Source of the DNA: Halalkalicoccus jeotgali B3
GTDB taxonomy: Archaea; Halobacteriota; Halobacteria; Halobacteriales; Halalkalicoccaceae
DNA length: 64,000 bases
Reading direction: 5' to 3'
Assembly (NCBI RefSeq): GCF_000196895.1
Contig: NC_014299.1
Coordinates: forward strand, 62,001 to 126,000
The notes beneath the pieces were generated by a model. It saw only the letters and a program-made list of their open reading frames with translations, had not been told where the DNA came from and did not search any database. Position numbers and translations under genes: made by a program. Below are positions 8,840 to 17,958 of the stretch, in pieces; the first letter of the stretch is position 1, and every line of letters begins with the position of its first letter.

Positions 8840-10303
8840 TTACTCGCCGATACTTAGACAAACGTTCTTCGTGGTGGTGAACTGGTCAAGCGCCTCCAGT
8901 CCCTTCTCGCGACCGAAGCCGCTCTCGCGGTGGCCGCCGAACGGTGTCTCGACGCCGCCGGCGAACCACTCATTGATGTACACCTGCCCAGCAATCACGT
9001 CGCGGGCGAATCGGTGGGCCCGTTCGAGGTCGTTGGTGAAGATCCCGGCCGACAGCCCGTAATCGCTGTCGTTGGCTATTTCGAGTGCCTCCGTCTCCGT
9101 TTCGAACGGAATCACAGTGAGCACCGGTCCAAAGATTTCCTCGCGTGCGATGCGAAGGTCATTGTTTGCATCGTCGAAAATTGTCGGCCCAACGAAGTAG
9201 CCCGCCATCTTATCCGTGTTCTTGGGAACGCCGTTGACAAGCGGCTCGCCCAGTTCTCGCCTGCCAATTTTGATGTACTTCCGAACCTTCTTATACTGTT
9301 CTTCGGAGACTAGCGCTCCAATATCGGGATCCTCCAATCCCGGTCCTACGGTCAGCGCTTCGACTCGCTCAACAAGTTCCTTGAGGAACTCCTCATGGAC
9401 CTCCTTGTGGACGAGCAGTCGGTCACCGGCCGAACATACCTGCCCCGCGTTCCGGGTAAAAATTGATATCAATGTCCCCTCAATGGCCGCTTCAAGGTCG
9501 GCATCGGGGAAGACGACATTCGGATTCTTCCCGCCGGCCTCAATGTGGACGTGTTTCATTTGGCGTGCGGCAGTCGCAGCGACTTTCTTGCCTGTCGGCA
9601 CTGACCCGGTGAAAGCAATAGCGGTGATGTCGGAATGGTTCGTTAGCGCGGCGCCTGCCTCGGCACCGTAGCCGGGAACGACGTTGATTGTGCCATCGGG
9701 AATACCAGCTTCATCCAGCAGCTTTCCCAGTTCGACCGAGGTTAGCGGCGTCTGTTCGGCGGGTTTCACCACGACAGCATTGCCGGCGGCCAGCGACGGC
9801 GCGACACTCCGAGCGAATAGTGACACCGGGAAATTCCATGGAACGATGTGACCCGTCACTCCGAGTGGTTCGCGAATAGTGAAATCAACATACTCACGAC
9901 CGAGGGGAATTGTCTCGCCCTGAATCTTGTCGGTTGCGCCGGCATAGTACTCGAAGTAGCGAGCACCGACCTCAATTTCGGTGCGGGCCTGCGAGATTGG
10001 TTTACCGTTTTCTCGCGTCAGCAGCTCTGCGAGCGACTCTTTGTTTTTGCGAATCAACATCGCCGCTCGATTGAGGACTCGCCCTCGTTCAGGCGGCGAC
10101 ATCTCGAGCCACGCCGTTGTTGATTCGGAAGCGACGGTGGCCGCTCGGTCGATATCAGACGCCCCACCTGCGGCGATCGTCGCGAATGTCTCCTCGGTTG
10201 CGGAATCGACGATGGGAATTGTCTCGCCAGATTCAGCGGGAAACGACTTGCTATCGATAAACAATTCGAACTGCTGGATAGAGGTCGTACTATGACCAGT
10301 CAT
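8840..10303 (-). CDS. NAD(P)-dependent aldehyde dehydrogenase
   Basis: 487 residues, normal for the family. Motifs are VPWNFP with N157, the cofactor lysine K180 (VVKPAEQTP), FTGSVPTG at 231-238, the general base E255 in HIEAGGKNP, and the nucleophile C290 in NAGQVCSAGDR. It would oxidise an aldehyde, for example a semialdehyde, to the carboxylic acid. It is convergent with the enoyl-CoA hydratase and separated from the TAXI-protein gene by 187 bases. Substrate specificity is not visible. Confidence 0.93.
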   Translation of the reverse strand: MTGHSTTSIQQFELFIDSKSFPAESGETIPIVDSATEETFATIAAGGASDIDRAATVASESTTAWLEMSPPERGRVLNRAAMLIRKNKESLAELLTRENGKPISQARTEIEVGARYFEYYAGATDKIQGETIPLGREYVDFTIREPLGVTGHIVPWNFPVSLFARSVAPSLAAGNAVVVKPAEQTPLTSVELGKLLDEAGIPDGTINVVPGYGAEAGAALTNHSDITAIAFTGSVPTGKKVAATAARQMKHVHIEAGGKNPNVVFPDADLEAAIEGTLISIFTRNAGQVCSAGDRLLVHKEVHEEFLKELVERVEALTVGPGLEDPDIGALVSEEQYKKVRKYIKIGRRELGEPLVNGVPKNTDKMAGYFVGPTIFDDANNDLRIAREEIFGPVLTVIPFETETEALEIANDSDYGLSAGIFTNDLERAHRFARDVIAGQVYINEWFAGGVETPFGGHRESGFGREKGLEALDQFTTTKNVCLSIGE

Positions 10304-10490
10304 GACCTAACGTTGCTCGACGGGAGAATTAACCTTTCGCACCGAAAACGAGTTACAAGTACCGACTGACCGTGACCTCGATTACCTTTCTTGAGCTATA
10401 GTACTTGGAGACAATAAATTGGATCGTATCTGTGACGTCGGAGGTGTTGGAGATTCGATTCTGTGGAAACAACTGACCAACAGAATTGGA

Positions 10491-11582
10491 TTATCCCTCG
10501 AATTGTTCGAGTGTGGTTAAGTTCTCGTTCCACATATCGTTGTCCTTGTAGTACTGTTCAGCGCCGGGGTGGACGGGAACGCCACTGGGCTGAAGCCATT
10601 CTGTGGCAAAGTCAGGGCCGAATCGTTCAAGAACGGCACTGGCGCTACGAACTCCCTCGACGTTGTTCATTAGGATCTCCGTGTACTCGTAGGCAAGCTC
10701 TTGAGAGATATCCGACGGGATGACTGTGGTATACCCCAGTGGTAGCGCGGTATAGGGATCATGGGAAATCTCTTGATTCCACGTATCGCCTGGCACGTCG
10801 GTGACTGCGACGGGCACATCTGCACTGTTGGCTTGATCGGCAGAGATGCCCCACTCAAGAACGTCAACGTCGACTTGTGCGTCGAGTTGTTGAATCCAGC
10901 CTATAAGCGTCTCCTGATTCGCAGTGTAGCACGTACACACATCGATACGACCTTCGTTCATCGCGGTGGCCTGATCGCCGAGTCCCATCGTACTGACGTT
11001 GAAGTACTCTTGGGAGTTATCGATGCCGACGAGGCCTAAACCGTCGTTGGCCATGTCCCATGCACTTGTTCCACGTGGGCCGAACGAGATATTGGTTCCC
11101 TCCGGAAGGTCCTCAACGCGAGTAACACCTTCGAGACTGGATGCGCCCTGCCGCTTGACGAGAAAGATGTCCAATGTCATGTATGAAAACGTCTGACACA
11201 GGGTTTTTTCGACTGGGGGTTCAGAGTACGGACCTTCATCACGGTTGGCACGCCACAAGAGGTTGTGCGTCGTCTGGGCAATGTCAATCTGGCCTTGATC
11301 GACGAGTCGGTTGTTCGCTGTGGTACCGCCCGTAGTCTGGGCGCTCATCTGGATCTGATCTGAGTTTTCGTTGATGACTGAGGAGAATGCGACACCTGAC
11401 GCGTGAGTCGCGGTCTCCTCACCGCTGGTACCGATAGTCCACGAACCAGAATTGCTGCTGCCGCCACTCCCCTCCCCATCTCCATTACCGCCCCCGGAAC
11501 ACCCGGCGAGGCCGAGCATTCCGACGGTTGCTCCCATCGTTTTGATGACTGATCGGCGGTCAAACTTGTTGCTACCTACCAT
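10491..11582 (-). CDS. TAXI-family TRAP transporter substrate-binding lipoprotein
   Basis: 363 residues. The N-terminus is a Tat signal (DRRSVIK, residues 8-14) with hydrophobic stretch and lipobox LAGC (C28), then a Gly/Ser-rich linker, so it is predicted to be exported folded and anchored to the membrane. The mature part reads WTIGTSGEE, GGTTANNRLVDQGQIDIAQT and GPRGTSAWDMANDGL, typical of TAXI binding proteins that serve fused TRAP permeases. The permease gene at 12585 is on the other strand beyond an SDR gene. TAXI proteins mostly bind dicarboxylates or glutamate-like acids; the ligand here is unknown. The start at 11582 gives a clean signal peptide. Confidence 0.88.
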   Translation of the reverse strand: MVGSNKFDRRSVIKTMGATVGMLGLAGCSGGGNGDGEGSGGSSNSGSWTIGTSGEETATHASGVAFSSVINENSDQIQMSAQTTGGTTANNRLVDQGQIDIAQTTHNLLWRANRDEGPYSEPPVEKTLCQTFSYMTLDIFLVKRQGASSLEGVTRVEDLPEGTNISFGPRGTSAWDMANDGLGLVGIDNSQEYFNVSTMGLGDQATAMNEGRIDVCTCYTANQETLIGWIQQLDAQVDVDVLEWGISADQANSADVPVAVTDVPGDTWNQEISHDPYTALPLGYTTVIPSDISQELAYEYTEILMNNVEGVRSASAVLERFGPDFATEWLQPSGVPVHPGAEQYYKDNDMWNENLTTLEQFEG

Positions 11583-11652
11583 GTCTATCGATACATAGAG
11601 ACAATGATTTATAAACACTTGGTATGTGCCAGCAACGGGCATCACTTTCTGC

Positions 11653-12399
11653 TTACAGTGTCGACTGGAGCGCACCGCCGTCGATAGGAATTGCCGCGCC
11701 AGTGAGGTAACTTGAGTATCCCGAACAGAGAAACGCGACTACATCACCAAGCTCTCGGGCCTCGCCCATCCTATCTAATGGCACGTCCGAGAGGTCAACA
11801 CCGGCCTCGCCCGCGTCGTGTCGTCGCGGCGTGTAGTACAGTCCTGGTAAGATGGTGTTCACTCGGATCTCAGGTGCGAGTTCATCCGAAAGGACTTTCG
11901 CCAATCCTTGCACGCACATCCGGACCGAACTCGACAGGACGTTCGCCCCCGATGCTTCCTTCGTAACCATCGAAGTGATATTGGTAATAGTTCCTCCTAC
12001 CTCTCTGAGGTGCGGTATTGATTCCCGAACCGCTCGGACGACGCTCATCACGAGCATGTCGTATGCGTAGTACCAGTCGTCGTCCTGGGTTTCTGTAAAG
12101 GTGTACCGCGTCGGCCCGCCTGCACTGGTCACGAGGTGGTCAAGACGACCGAACTCATCAACCGTCGTCTCAACGAGGCGTGTAATGTCGTCCGGGTTTG
12201 TCATGTCGCCCACACAGCCGATAACTTGGCCCTCTGCTGTCTCGCGCAATTCCTCGACCGCGTTCTCAAGTCGTCCTTCATCCCGTCCGTTCACGATCAC
12301 GTCGACGCCCGCTTTTGCTAAGGAGGCTGCCGAGGCCTTTCCGAGACCACTGCTTGAGGCGATGACTAGTGCTGCATTACCCTCTAGGTCCAATTGCAT
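11653..12399 (-). CDS. Atypical SDR lacking the catalytic Tyr-x-x-x-Lys
   Basis: 248 residues. The fold is clearly SDR: SSSGLGKASA at residues 15-24 in place of TGxxxGIG, NGRDEGRL after beta-2, TSAGG at 91-95, ITSM around S143 and a C-terminal IDGGALQS. At the position of Tyr-x-x-x-Lys the protein has Ser156-x-x-x-Arg160 (SSSVRMCVQGLAK). The same Ser-x-x-x-Arg replacement occurs in the SDR at 61218. It may be a BKR-like SDR subgroup with changed chemistry, or an enzyme using another base. It lies between the two TRAP transporter genes, so a role on the imported substrate is likely. Confidence 0.8.
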   Translation of the reverse strand: MQLDLEGNAALVIASSSGLGKASAASLAKAGVDVIVNGRDEGRLENAVEELRETAEGQVIGCVGDMTNPDDITRLVETTVDEFGRLDHLVTSAGGPTRYTFTETQDDDWYYAYDMLVMSVVRAVRESIPHLREVGGTITNITSMVTKEASGANVLSSSVRMCVQGLAKVLSDELAPEIRVNTILPGLYYTPRRHDAGEAGVDLSDVPLDRMGEARELGDVVAFLCSGYSSYLTGAAIPIDGGALQSTL

Positions 12400-12584
12400 A
12401 CGCCATTTTCTACCGAGGGAGTTGTGATAAGCCTTTGTGGCATGGTATCATAACTCTCTTCTTTTGGTTTTTAGCCATAGAGCCCCTGTGCTTGAGCGCC
12501 TATTTTGGAGTCGTAGGTTGCATTTCTAAAATGATATTTCCCGACAGGTATATCACCGATTCCAGTTACTCATTAACACATACC

Positions 12585-14672
12585 ATGGAAACCTCCCGAT
12601 TATCTTGGCTGAACCGAGAGGAACCACTACTGATGGGTAAGTACATCTTCCTGGTTCTTCTCGGGATTGCCGGTGTTATCTATCATCTATGGTTCGCGCT
12701 AACTTACGGCATTGAGATGCAACTGCACCTAGTCGCTCATCTCGGGTTCATGATGGTCGCCATCACTGCGGTCTGCTTTGACCCGCAAGTAAACCGTGAA
12801 GACGGCTGGCTTTCGGTACTTGATAATTATTTAGTCTTACCGGCTGAGCTCATCGGCTCCGCTGGAATCGCCATCTATCTCTGGATGAACTATGAACGCC
12901 TGGCCGTCTTTTCGATAGGTGTCTACACCGACGTTGACTTCTACGTCGGTATTTTTCTGCTTCTCTTCATTATCGATCAGTCGCGCCGAGCGTTCGGAAA
13001 TATCTTGCCAGCTGTCGGTGTCATCGGCCTCATCTACGCCATCGCAGGACCGTACTTCCCATCAATTCTCCGGCATGGAGGTATTGAGTTCCGTCGGCTT
13101 ATCACTTCACAAACCGTCGCGTTTGCTGGTGTCTACGATACGCTTGTACAGGTCGCCGCGACTTATATTGTCATTTTCATTGTCTTTGCCGCGTTCCTTG
13201 AGGCCTACGGCGCGATGAATTACTTCGTTAATATTGGAGCAAAGGTCGGCAGCTACGTCAAATCGGGTATCACTCAGACAGCCGTCGTCACAAGCGTCGC
13301 AATGGGCTCGGTTAACGGGAGTGCGGCAGCCAATGCCGCGACAACGGGCGCATTTACCATCCCACTAATGAAGAATCAGGGTATCAGCAAAGAGACCTCA
13401 GCGGCCATCGAATCCGTCGCATCCAGCGGTGGACAGATCATGCCACCGATTATGGGCGCTGCAGCGTTCGTCATGGCCGAGATTACCGGAACCAGTTATC
13501 TCCATATCATCACTATCGGTCTGCTTCCGGCACTGCTATTCTACGGCACTATCGCCGTCGCAGTACACTTGATTACGTTAAAGGAGGGGGCCGGACTGAC
13601 AAACCTCGAAGACGTCGGGAGCGACAGGGATGAGAGTAAAATAAACGAAGGGGATAAGACTATCGAGGATATTTCAATGGGAACGACGACACAACCCAGC
13701 GATATGTCGATGCTAGCTGAAGCGAGTCAGACTTCTTTCCTCGCCTCTCTCGCAAAGGGGATGTATCTCTGGTTGCCGGTCTCAATTCTCGTCTACACGC
13801 TGGTCATCCTCCAGTACGACCCGGTCTACGCCGGGTTCTTTTCCACTCTCTCGATATTCCCCGTTGCACTGCTTCAGGGGTTGTACTTTGGTGACGACAA
13901 GAAAGTCGCCGTTAGGGACTTTGTTGAAAACACTATTGAGGGATGTCGACTAGGTATGAGCAACGCGGCACCGATTACCCTCGCAGTCGCAGTTATCGCT
14001 ATCTTCGTCGGCGTGTTGAACCAGACCGGCTTCACGCAGGCGCTCGCACAGAGCCTAATTTCGCTGTCGGGCGGCGAGCTGGCCTTACTGCTATTCTTTG
14101 CAATGTTCGCAGCAATCCTCTTCGGTCTAGGAATGCCAACTGTCGCCGCTTACATCGTCGCTGTATTGCTCATCGCGCCCGCACTGGTGAATCTCGGCGT
14201 GCGACTGGAGACGGCACACTTCTTTGTGTTCTATTTTGCCATCCTCTCGGCGATCACACCACCAGTCGCCATCGCCTGTATCATTACTGCGGAGATCTCG
14301 AAGGGGAACTTCTGGCGCGTCGCCGCGAAGTCCCTCGTCATCGGTATGCCGCTGTTCCTGCTTCCGTACGTCTTCATTATGAACGACGCTGTCATGTATT
14401 GGGAATTCCCGCAGACGCTCGTGTTGTTCCCGATGCTACTCTTGGGATTAATCTGTCTGTCCATCGCCAGCATCGGCTACCTCAACGGAGACCTCAGTTG
14501 GCCGTTCAGAATCGTTATCGGAGCTGTTGGTTTCGGCATCTTGTTCGTTCCAGTTCTTCCAGTCGCCGACCAACTCGTCCGCATGGTACTGGTAGCTATT
14601 GCCGGCGGCATGTTATTTTATCAGGGCACGTTTGATGGCCTCCAACAGCATCTCACGAAGGTACTGCCGTAA
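12585..14672 (+). CDS. TRAP transporter permease, fused small and large (DctQM-type) subunits
   Basis: 695 residues of mostly hydrophobic segments. The central part matches the large TRAP subunit of the 4TM/12TM fused class: GSVNGSAAANAATTGAFTIPLMK, then ASSGGQIMPPIMGAAAFVMAE and LGMPTVAAYIVAVLL. These are the repeated scoop motifs of the Na+-coupled elevator domain. A charged loop of about 60 residues (after ITLKEGAGL) splits the two halves. It pairs with the TAXI protein at 10491. The start at 12585 (METSRLSW) is preferred; the in-frame extension upstream would overlap the SDR gene and is not hydrophobic in the right way. Confidence 0.9.
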   Translation: METSRLSWLNREEPLLMGKYIFLVLLGIAGVIYHLWFALTYGIEMQLHLVAHLGFMMVAITAVCFDPQVNREDGWLSVLDNYLVLPAELIGSAGIAIYLWMNYERLAVFSIGVYTDVDFYVGIFLLLFIIDQSRRAFGNILPAVGVIGLIYAIAGPYFPSILRHGGIEFRRLITSQTVAFAGVYDTLVQVAATYIVIFIVFAAFLEAYGAMNYFVNIGAKVGSYVKSGITQTAVVTSVAMGSVNGSAAANAATTGAFTIPLMKNQGISKETSAAIESVASSGGQIMPPIMGAAAFVMAEITGTSYLHIITIGLLPALLFYGTIAVAVHLITLKEGAGLTNLEDVGSDRDESKINEGDKTIEDISMGTTTQPSDMSMLAEASQTSFLASLAKGMYLWLPVSILVYTLVILQYDPVYAGFFSTLSIFPVALLQGLYFGDDKKVAVRDFVENTIEGCRLGMSNAAPITLAVAVIAIFVGVLNQTGFTQALAQSLISLSGGELALLLFFAMFAAILFGLGMPTVAAYIVAVLLIAPALVNLGVRLETAHFFVFYFAILSAITPPVAIACIITAEISKGNFWRVAAKSLVIGMPLFLLPYVFIMNDAVMYWEFPQTLVLFPMLLLGLICLSIASIGYLNGDLSWPFRIVIGAVGFGILFVPVLPVADQLVRMVLVAIAGGMLFYQGTFDGLQQHLTKVLP

Positions 14673-14709
14673 CTTGTCGCGGTTCGGTTTTGGAATCGCT
14701 CAAAAGGCG

Positions 14710-15141
14710 TTAACTGACTCTCCTTACTTCTATATTAGTTGTCAGGACCGGACACTCTGCGTCGAAGATAACTTTTTGCACGACACTACCGAAGACAGCC
14801 TTTCCGACTGGACTCCGTTTGCGACCACCGAGAATGATTTGGTTGGCGTCTGCGTCTCGTGCCGCTCTGATAATTTCCTCGGCAGGGTCTCCACTTCGCT
14901 GTTCGGCTCGAGCAGTAATTCCTTCCGATTGAAAGAACGAGAGCGCGTTTGACGCGCTCTCGGGCATATCGGCATACTCCTCTATATTGATTTTCCCGCC
15001 CTCGTCACTCTGAATCTCCTTTGCGACATTAACAATCAGGACCTCGATTTCCTCGCTCGCACAGGGATAGTCCGCAACGGCCTCCACTTGGGCCATCACG
15101 CGTTCTTTGTGACCGTCTGTCGCTAAGACTACTGTGAACAT
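14710..15141 (-). CDS. Universal stress protein (UspA family)
   Basis: 143 residues of one Usp domain, including the ATP-binding loop GGRKRSPVGKAVFGSVVQ (Gly-x2-Gly-x9-Gly-Ser pattern). Usp proteins often sit next to transporters in haloarchaea and may sense ATP or energy state for them. It is convergent with the TRAP permease, ending 37 bases after it. A frameshifted Usp gene is found near the second island at 62062. Confidence 0.9.
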   Translation of the reverse strand: MFTVVLATDGHKERVMAQVEAVADYPCASEEIEVLIVNVAKEIQSDEGGKINIEEYADMPESASNALSFFQSEGITARAEQRSGDPAEEIIRAARDADANQIILGGRKRSPVGKAVFGSVVQKVIFDAECPVLTTNIEVRRVS

Positions 15142-15196
15142 ATCTCAACCGAGATAGCCCAATGATATAAAAGTATACGCCCAGCGACCACCGCGG

Positions 15197-16195
15197 TCAA
15201 TGGCCAGGGATTCGCTTCGTCACGGACTCGGTGTCGCCGAAACTCGGGTGAAACAGCGAGTGTCGGCCCGCACCACCGGTGACTGTCACGAGGACGTTTT
15301 CCGGTTTTGCTGCGAGCCCCACGTCTTGGTACTCGCGGAGGCCTCGAAAGTGAGTAGGCCAGCCACCACCCGCCTCGTCGAACATCCCTTGGTCGCGCAA
15401 CTCCTCTTGTGGGATTCGGGCGTGGTCGTAGATGAACCGTTTCACGTCGTCTTTCGACCAGCCGTCGCGAGCGATAGTCGCCGCATGCTCTGGCGACAAT
15501 ACGAGGTGTGGTTCGCCGTGTGCGTTGAGATATGCGAGGTTTGTCCCTACTTTCGCCATTGTCTGGGCTGCGGTGGTGAGAACGCCGGCAGCCGTGTCGG
15601 CAACGTGGTCATTGATGTTGTGTGGGGATTCCGAAGCGACGACTGTGACTGCACTTTCGTCGGCATCGAAACCGCGTTCGACGTGCAGCGGTTCCCACGG
15701 ACTTTCGGCTTCGTTCTCGGCGACACATAGCCCGAACTTGTGTGGTCCCCCATGGGTCGCCTTATCGCCTTGATCGGGGATAGCACCCCCAATATTCATG
15801 TAGGCGAAGGTGAGCGCCCGGCCGATGGTCGCATTCGATTTTGAACCCTGTCCATAGGCGTTGGCACCGCCGTTGATATCGAGTTCCTCGACTATCGGCC
15901 CGTTGACGACGATAGCTGGCCAACAGGGGTGGGTCGTCGCGAGCGCGCCGTAGAGGTTGAATTCGGGTTCCAGCGTCGCTTCGAGTGCCGTCAACACGAC
16001 TGGAAAGTACGCCGGCTCACAGCCGGCCATCACCGCGTTTGCAGCCGATTTCTGAACAGTCATGCTTCGATAGGCAGGGGGGATCTCCCCAACGGTCTCT
16101 AATGGGTCGCGGTCGACGGTTTCGAGGAACTGCTTGACTCGCTCCCGAGTGGGTTGTACGATCGGGAGGCCGTCGGGTGAGTCTATCTCGGACAT
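15197..16195 (-). CDS. UGSC-partner protein, paralogue B (DGLPxVxPTxERV family)
   Basis: 332 residues, beginning SPDGLPIVQPTRERV. I recognise the pattern DGLP-V-PT-x-RV followed by AxNAVMAGCxPxYFPVV, VNGPIVEELDIN, NATIGRALT and SPWEPLHVERGF as an uncharacterised family found beside UGSC (seleno)proteins; the function is unknown to me. Conserved cysteines are in VMAGC and FGLCVAENE; a Gly-rich segment near the end reads VTVTGGAGRHSLF. The stop of the CGSC gene and the start of this gene abut at 16195/16196, so they are translationally linked. It is a close paralogue of the protein at 16871, with which it shares long identical blocks and exact length. Confidence 0.75.
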   Translation of the reverse strand: MSEIDSPDGLPIVQPTRERVKQFLETVDRDPLETVGEIPPAYRSMTVQKSAANAVMAGCEPAYFPVVLTALEATLEPEFNLYGALATTHPCWPAIVVNGPIVEELDINGGANAYGQGSKSNATIGRALTFAYMNIGGAIPDQGDKATHGGPHKFGLCVAENEAESPWEPLHVERGFDADESAVTVVASESPHNINDHVADTAAGVLTTAAQTMAKVGTNLAYLNAHGEPHLVLSPEHAATIARDGWSKDDVKRFIYDHARIPQEELRDQGMFDEAGGGWPTHFRGLREYQDVGLAAKPENVLVTVTGGAGRHSLFHPSFGDTESVTKRIPGH

Positions 16196-16801
16196 TCAGA
16201 CTAGTTCGCTCGATGCCGCGCCGGTATACTTTCCCTGATACAGGTCAACGAGTACTTCGGGGTCGGTTGTCAGTGCTTCGGTGACCGAAGTAAGGATGTC
16301 GTCGGTGACACGATCACTCGCGACCGCCTCAGGCGAGAGGTCGGCAATAGGGTGTTCTATTTCGACGATTGGAAGCCCGGGAACGCCCTGATTTTCTGCC
16401 TCGTACTGACACAGCGTCGTAAACTCCTCGGTGCAGAAGACGACGGTTGGGACGCCCGCCTCCTCGAGTTGGAAGGAGTCGTGCATTGTCCACGACGAAC
16501 AGGAGCCACAGTCACCATAAGCAATGAGGACGGCATCATACCCTAGGAGTTCTTCGTAGATGTCCTCGTCGGCCGCACTAGTCGCGACGTCCTTGTAGAC
16601 GACCTCAGAAACGTCGACATCGTAGTCGGCTTCGAGTTGTGCACCGACCTCTCGAAGGAAGTAGTCGGCGTTCTTCTTTGTGTTCGAGAATAGCCCGATT
16701 CGTACGGAATCAACAGTCGATAATCGGTCGGCCAGTACGGTTCCTTTCGCCTCGATTTCGTCGGCGAATGGGTTGAGTATCTCTTCGTCTTGGCTTGTCA
16801 T
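16196..16801 (-). CDS. UGSC-family-like protein with Cys in place of selenocysteine (CGSC)
   Basis: 201 residues. The motif GDCGSCSSWTMHDS places C98-Gly-Ser-C101 after a hydrophobic strand (DAVLIAYGD), matching the UGSC family, in which the first residue is selenocysteine in many bacterial members. A UGSC-type site suggests thiol or selenol redox chemistry or nucleophilic catalysis. A second cluster, VVFCTEEFTTLCQYEA, contributes C132-C141-range cysteines after the motif. Flanked on both sides by the two 332-residue paralogues on the same strand, it is very likely part of one complex or pathway. The biochemical role of the family is not known to me. Confidence 0.75.
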   Translation of the reverse strand: MTSQDEEILNPFADEIEAKGTVLADRLSTVDSVRIGLFSNTKKNADYFLREVGAQLEADYDVDVSEVVYKDVATSAADEDIYEELLGYDAVLIAYGDCGSCSSWTMHDSFQLEEAGVPTVVFCTEEFTTLCQYEAENQGVPGLPIVEIEHPIADLSPEAVASDRVTDDILTSVTEALTTDPEVLVDLYQGKYTGAASSELV

Positions 16802-16870
16802 CCGTTACCTATCTTCGTGCACGAATAATAAGATTTGCCTAGCACGGATGCCGAGTATGACTGAGTCCGC

Positions 16871-17869
16871 TTACTGAATGAGACGTGTCACTGATCTACT
16901 GTCACCGAACGACGATAGAAACAACGAGTGTCGGCCTGTACCGCCTGCAACGAGGACGACCGGGTCCTCGGGGGAGCGACAGATGGGGACGTCGGCGTTG
17001 TCGGGGAGGCCGGAGACCGGGACATGATGCGGTCGGCTCCCATCTTGAGTATCGTACATCCCTTGGTCGCGGAGCTCCTTATGGGAAATTCGAGCGTAGT
17101 CATAGATAAACCGCTTCACGTCGTCTTTCGACCAGCCGTCGCGAGCAATAGTCGCCGCATGCTCCGGCGATAACACGAGACAGGGCTCTGCCCGCTCGGA
17201 GAGATACGTCGTATTCGCACCGAGGACTGACATGCTCTGTACCGCGGTGGTGAGGACGCCGGCGGCCGTGTTAGCGATGTGGTCGCTGATGTTGTGGGGC
17301 GCTTCGGTCGTCAGCACTGTGACCGTATTTTCGTTGGCGTCGAAGCCGCGTTCGACGTGCAGCGGTTCCCACGGGCTTTCGAATTCATTTTCGGCAATAC
17401 AGAGCCCGAACTTGTGGGGGCCGCCGTGAGTCGCCTTATCTGTTAGTCCCGGTGTCGCCCCCGCGACATTCATGTAAACGAAGGTGAGTGCCCGACCGAT
17501 GGTCGCGTTCGGTTTCGAGCCCTGTCCGAAAGCGTTGGTACCGCTATTGATGTCAAGTTCCTCAACCACAGGGCCGTTGACGATGACCATTGGCCAATGC
17601 GGTTCCGTTGTTGCCAGCGTGCCATAGAGATTAAATTCGGCTTCTAATGTTGCCTCCAGTGCTGACAATACCACTCCAAAATACGATGATTTACAGCCTG
17701 CCATCACCGCGTTCGCCGCCAACGTCTCCATAGTCGCCGACCGTTCGCTTAGTGGGAAGGGACCGAGTTGATCCTTGCTTGTGACGCCGGCGGTGTCCAG
17801 AAACCGCTCGACCCGCTCTCGTGTTGGGTTAACAACAGGAAGTCCGTCCGGGGACGAAGCCGTAACCAT
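16871..17869 (-). CDS. UGSC-partner protein, paralogue A (DGLPxVxPTxERV family)
   Basis: 332 residues when started at 17869 (MVTASSPDGLPVV), exactly the length of paralogue B; an alternative start nine codons upstream (17896) is less supported. It shares with B the blocks NAVMAGC, EFNLYG, VNGP-VEELDIN, NATIGRALTF, SPWEPLHVERGF and LSPEHAATIARDGWSKDDV. Differences concentrate at the N-terminal 40 and C-terminal 50 residues, suggesting divergence after duplication toward a heteromer or two substrates. It is first in the three-gene unit and divergent from the CoA-transferase gene at 17959, with an 89-base shared promoter region containing GCTTAATAG. Confidence 0.75.
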   Translation of the reverse strand: MVTASSPDGLPVVNPTRERVERFLDTAGVTSKDQLGPFPLSERSATMETLAANAVMAGCKSSYFGVVLSALEATLEAEFNLYGTLATTEPHWPMVIVNGPVVEELDINSGTNAFGQGSKPNATIGRALTFVYMNVAGATPGLTDKATHGGPHKFGLCIAENEFESPWEPLHVERGFDANENTVTVLTTEAPHNISDHIANTAAGVLTTAVQSMSVLGANTTYLSERAEPCLVLSPEHAATIARDGWSKDDVKRFIYDYARISHKELRDQGMYDTQDGSRPHHVPVSGLPDNADVPICRSPEDPVVLVAGGTGRHSLFLSSFGDSRSVTRLIQ

Positions 17870-17958
17870 ACTTCCACGGTACACCGGGTAGCTCATACCT
17901 ATTGTGCTGAATTGACTTCGATCCGCGGAAAAAGCTTAATAGAATCACTACCTCCTCT

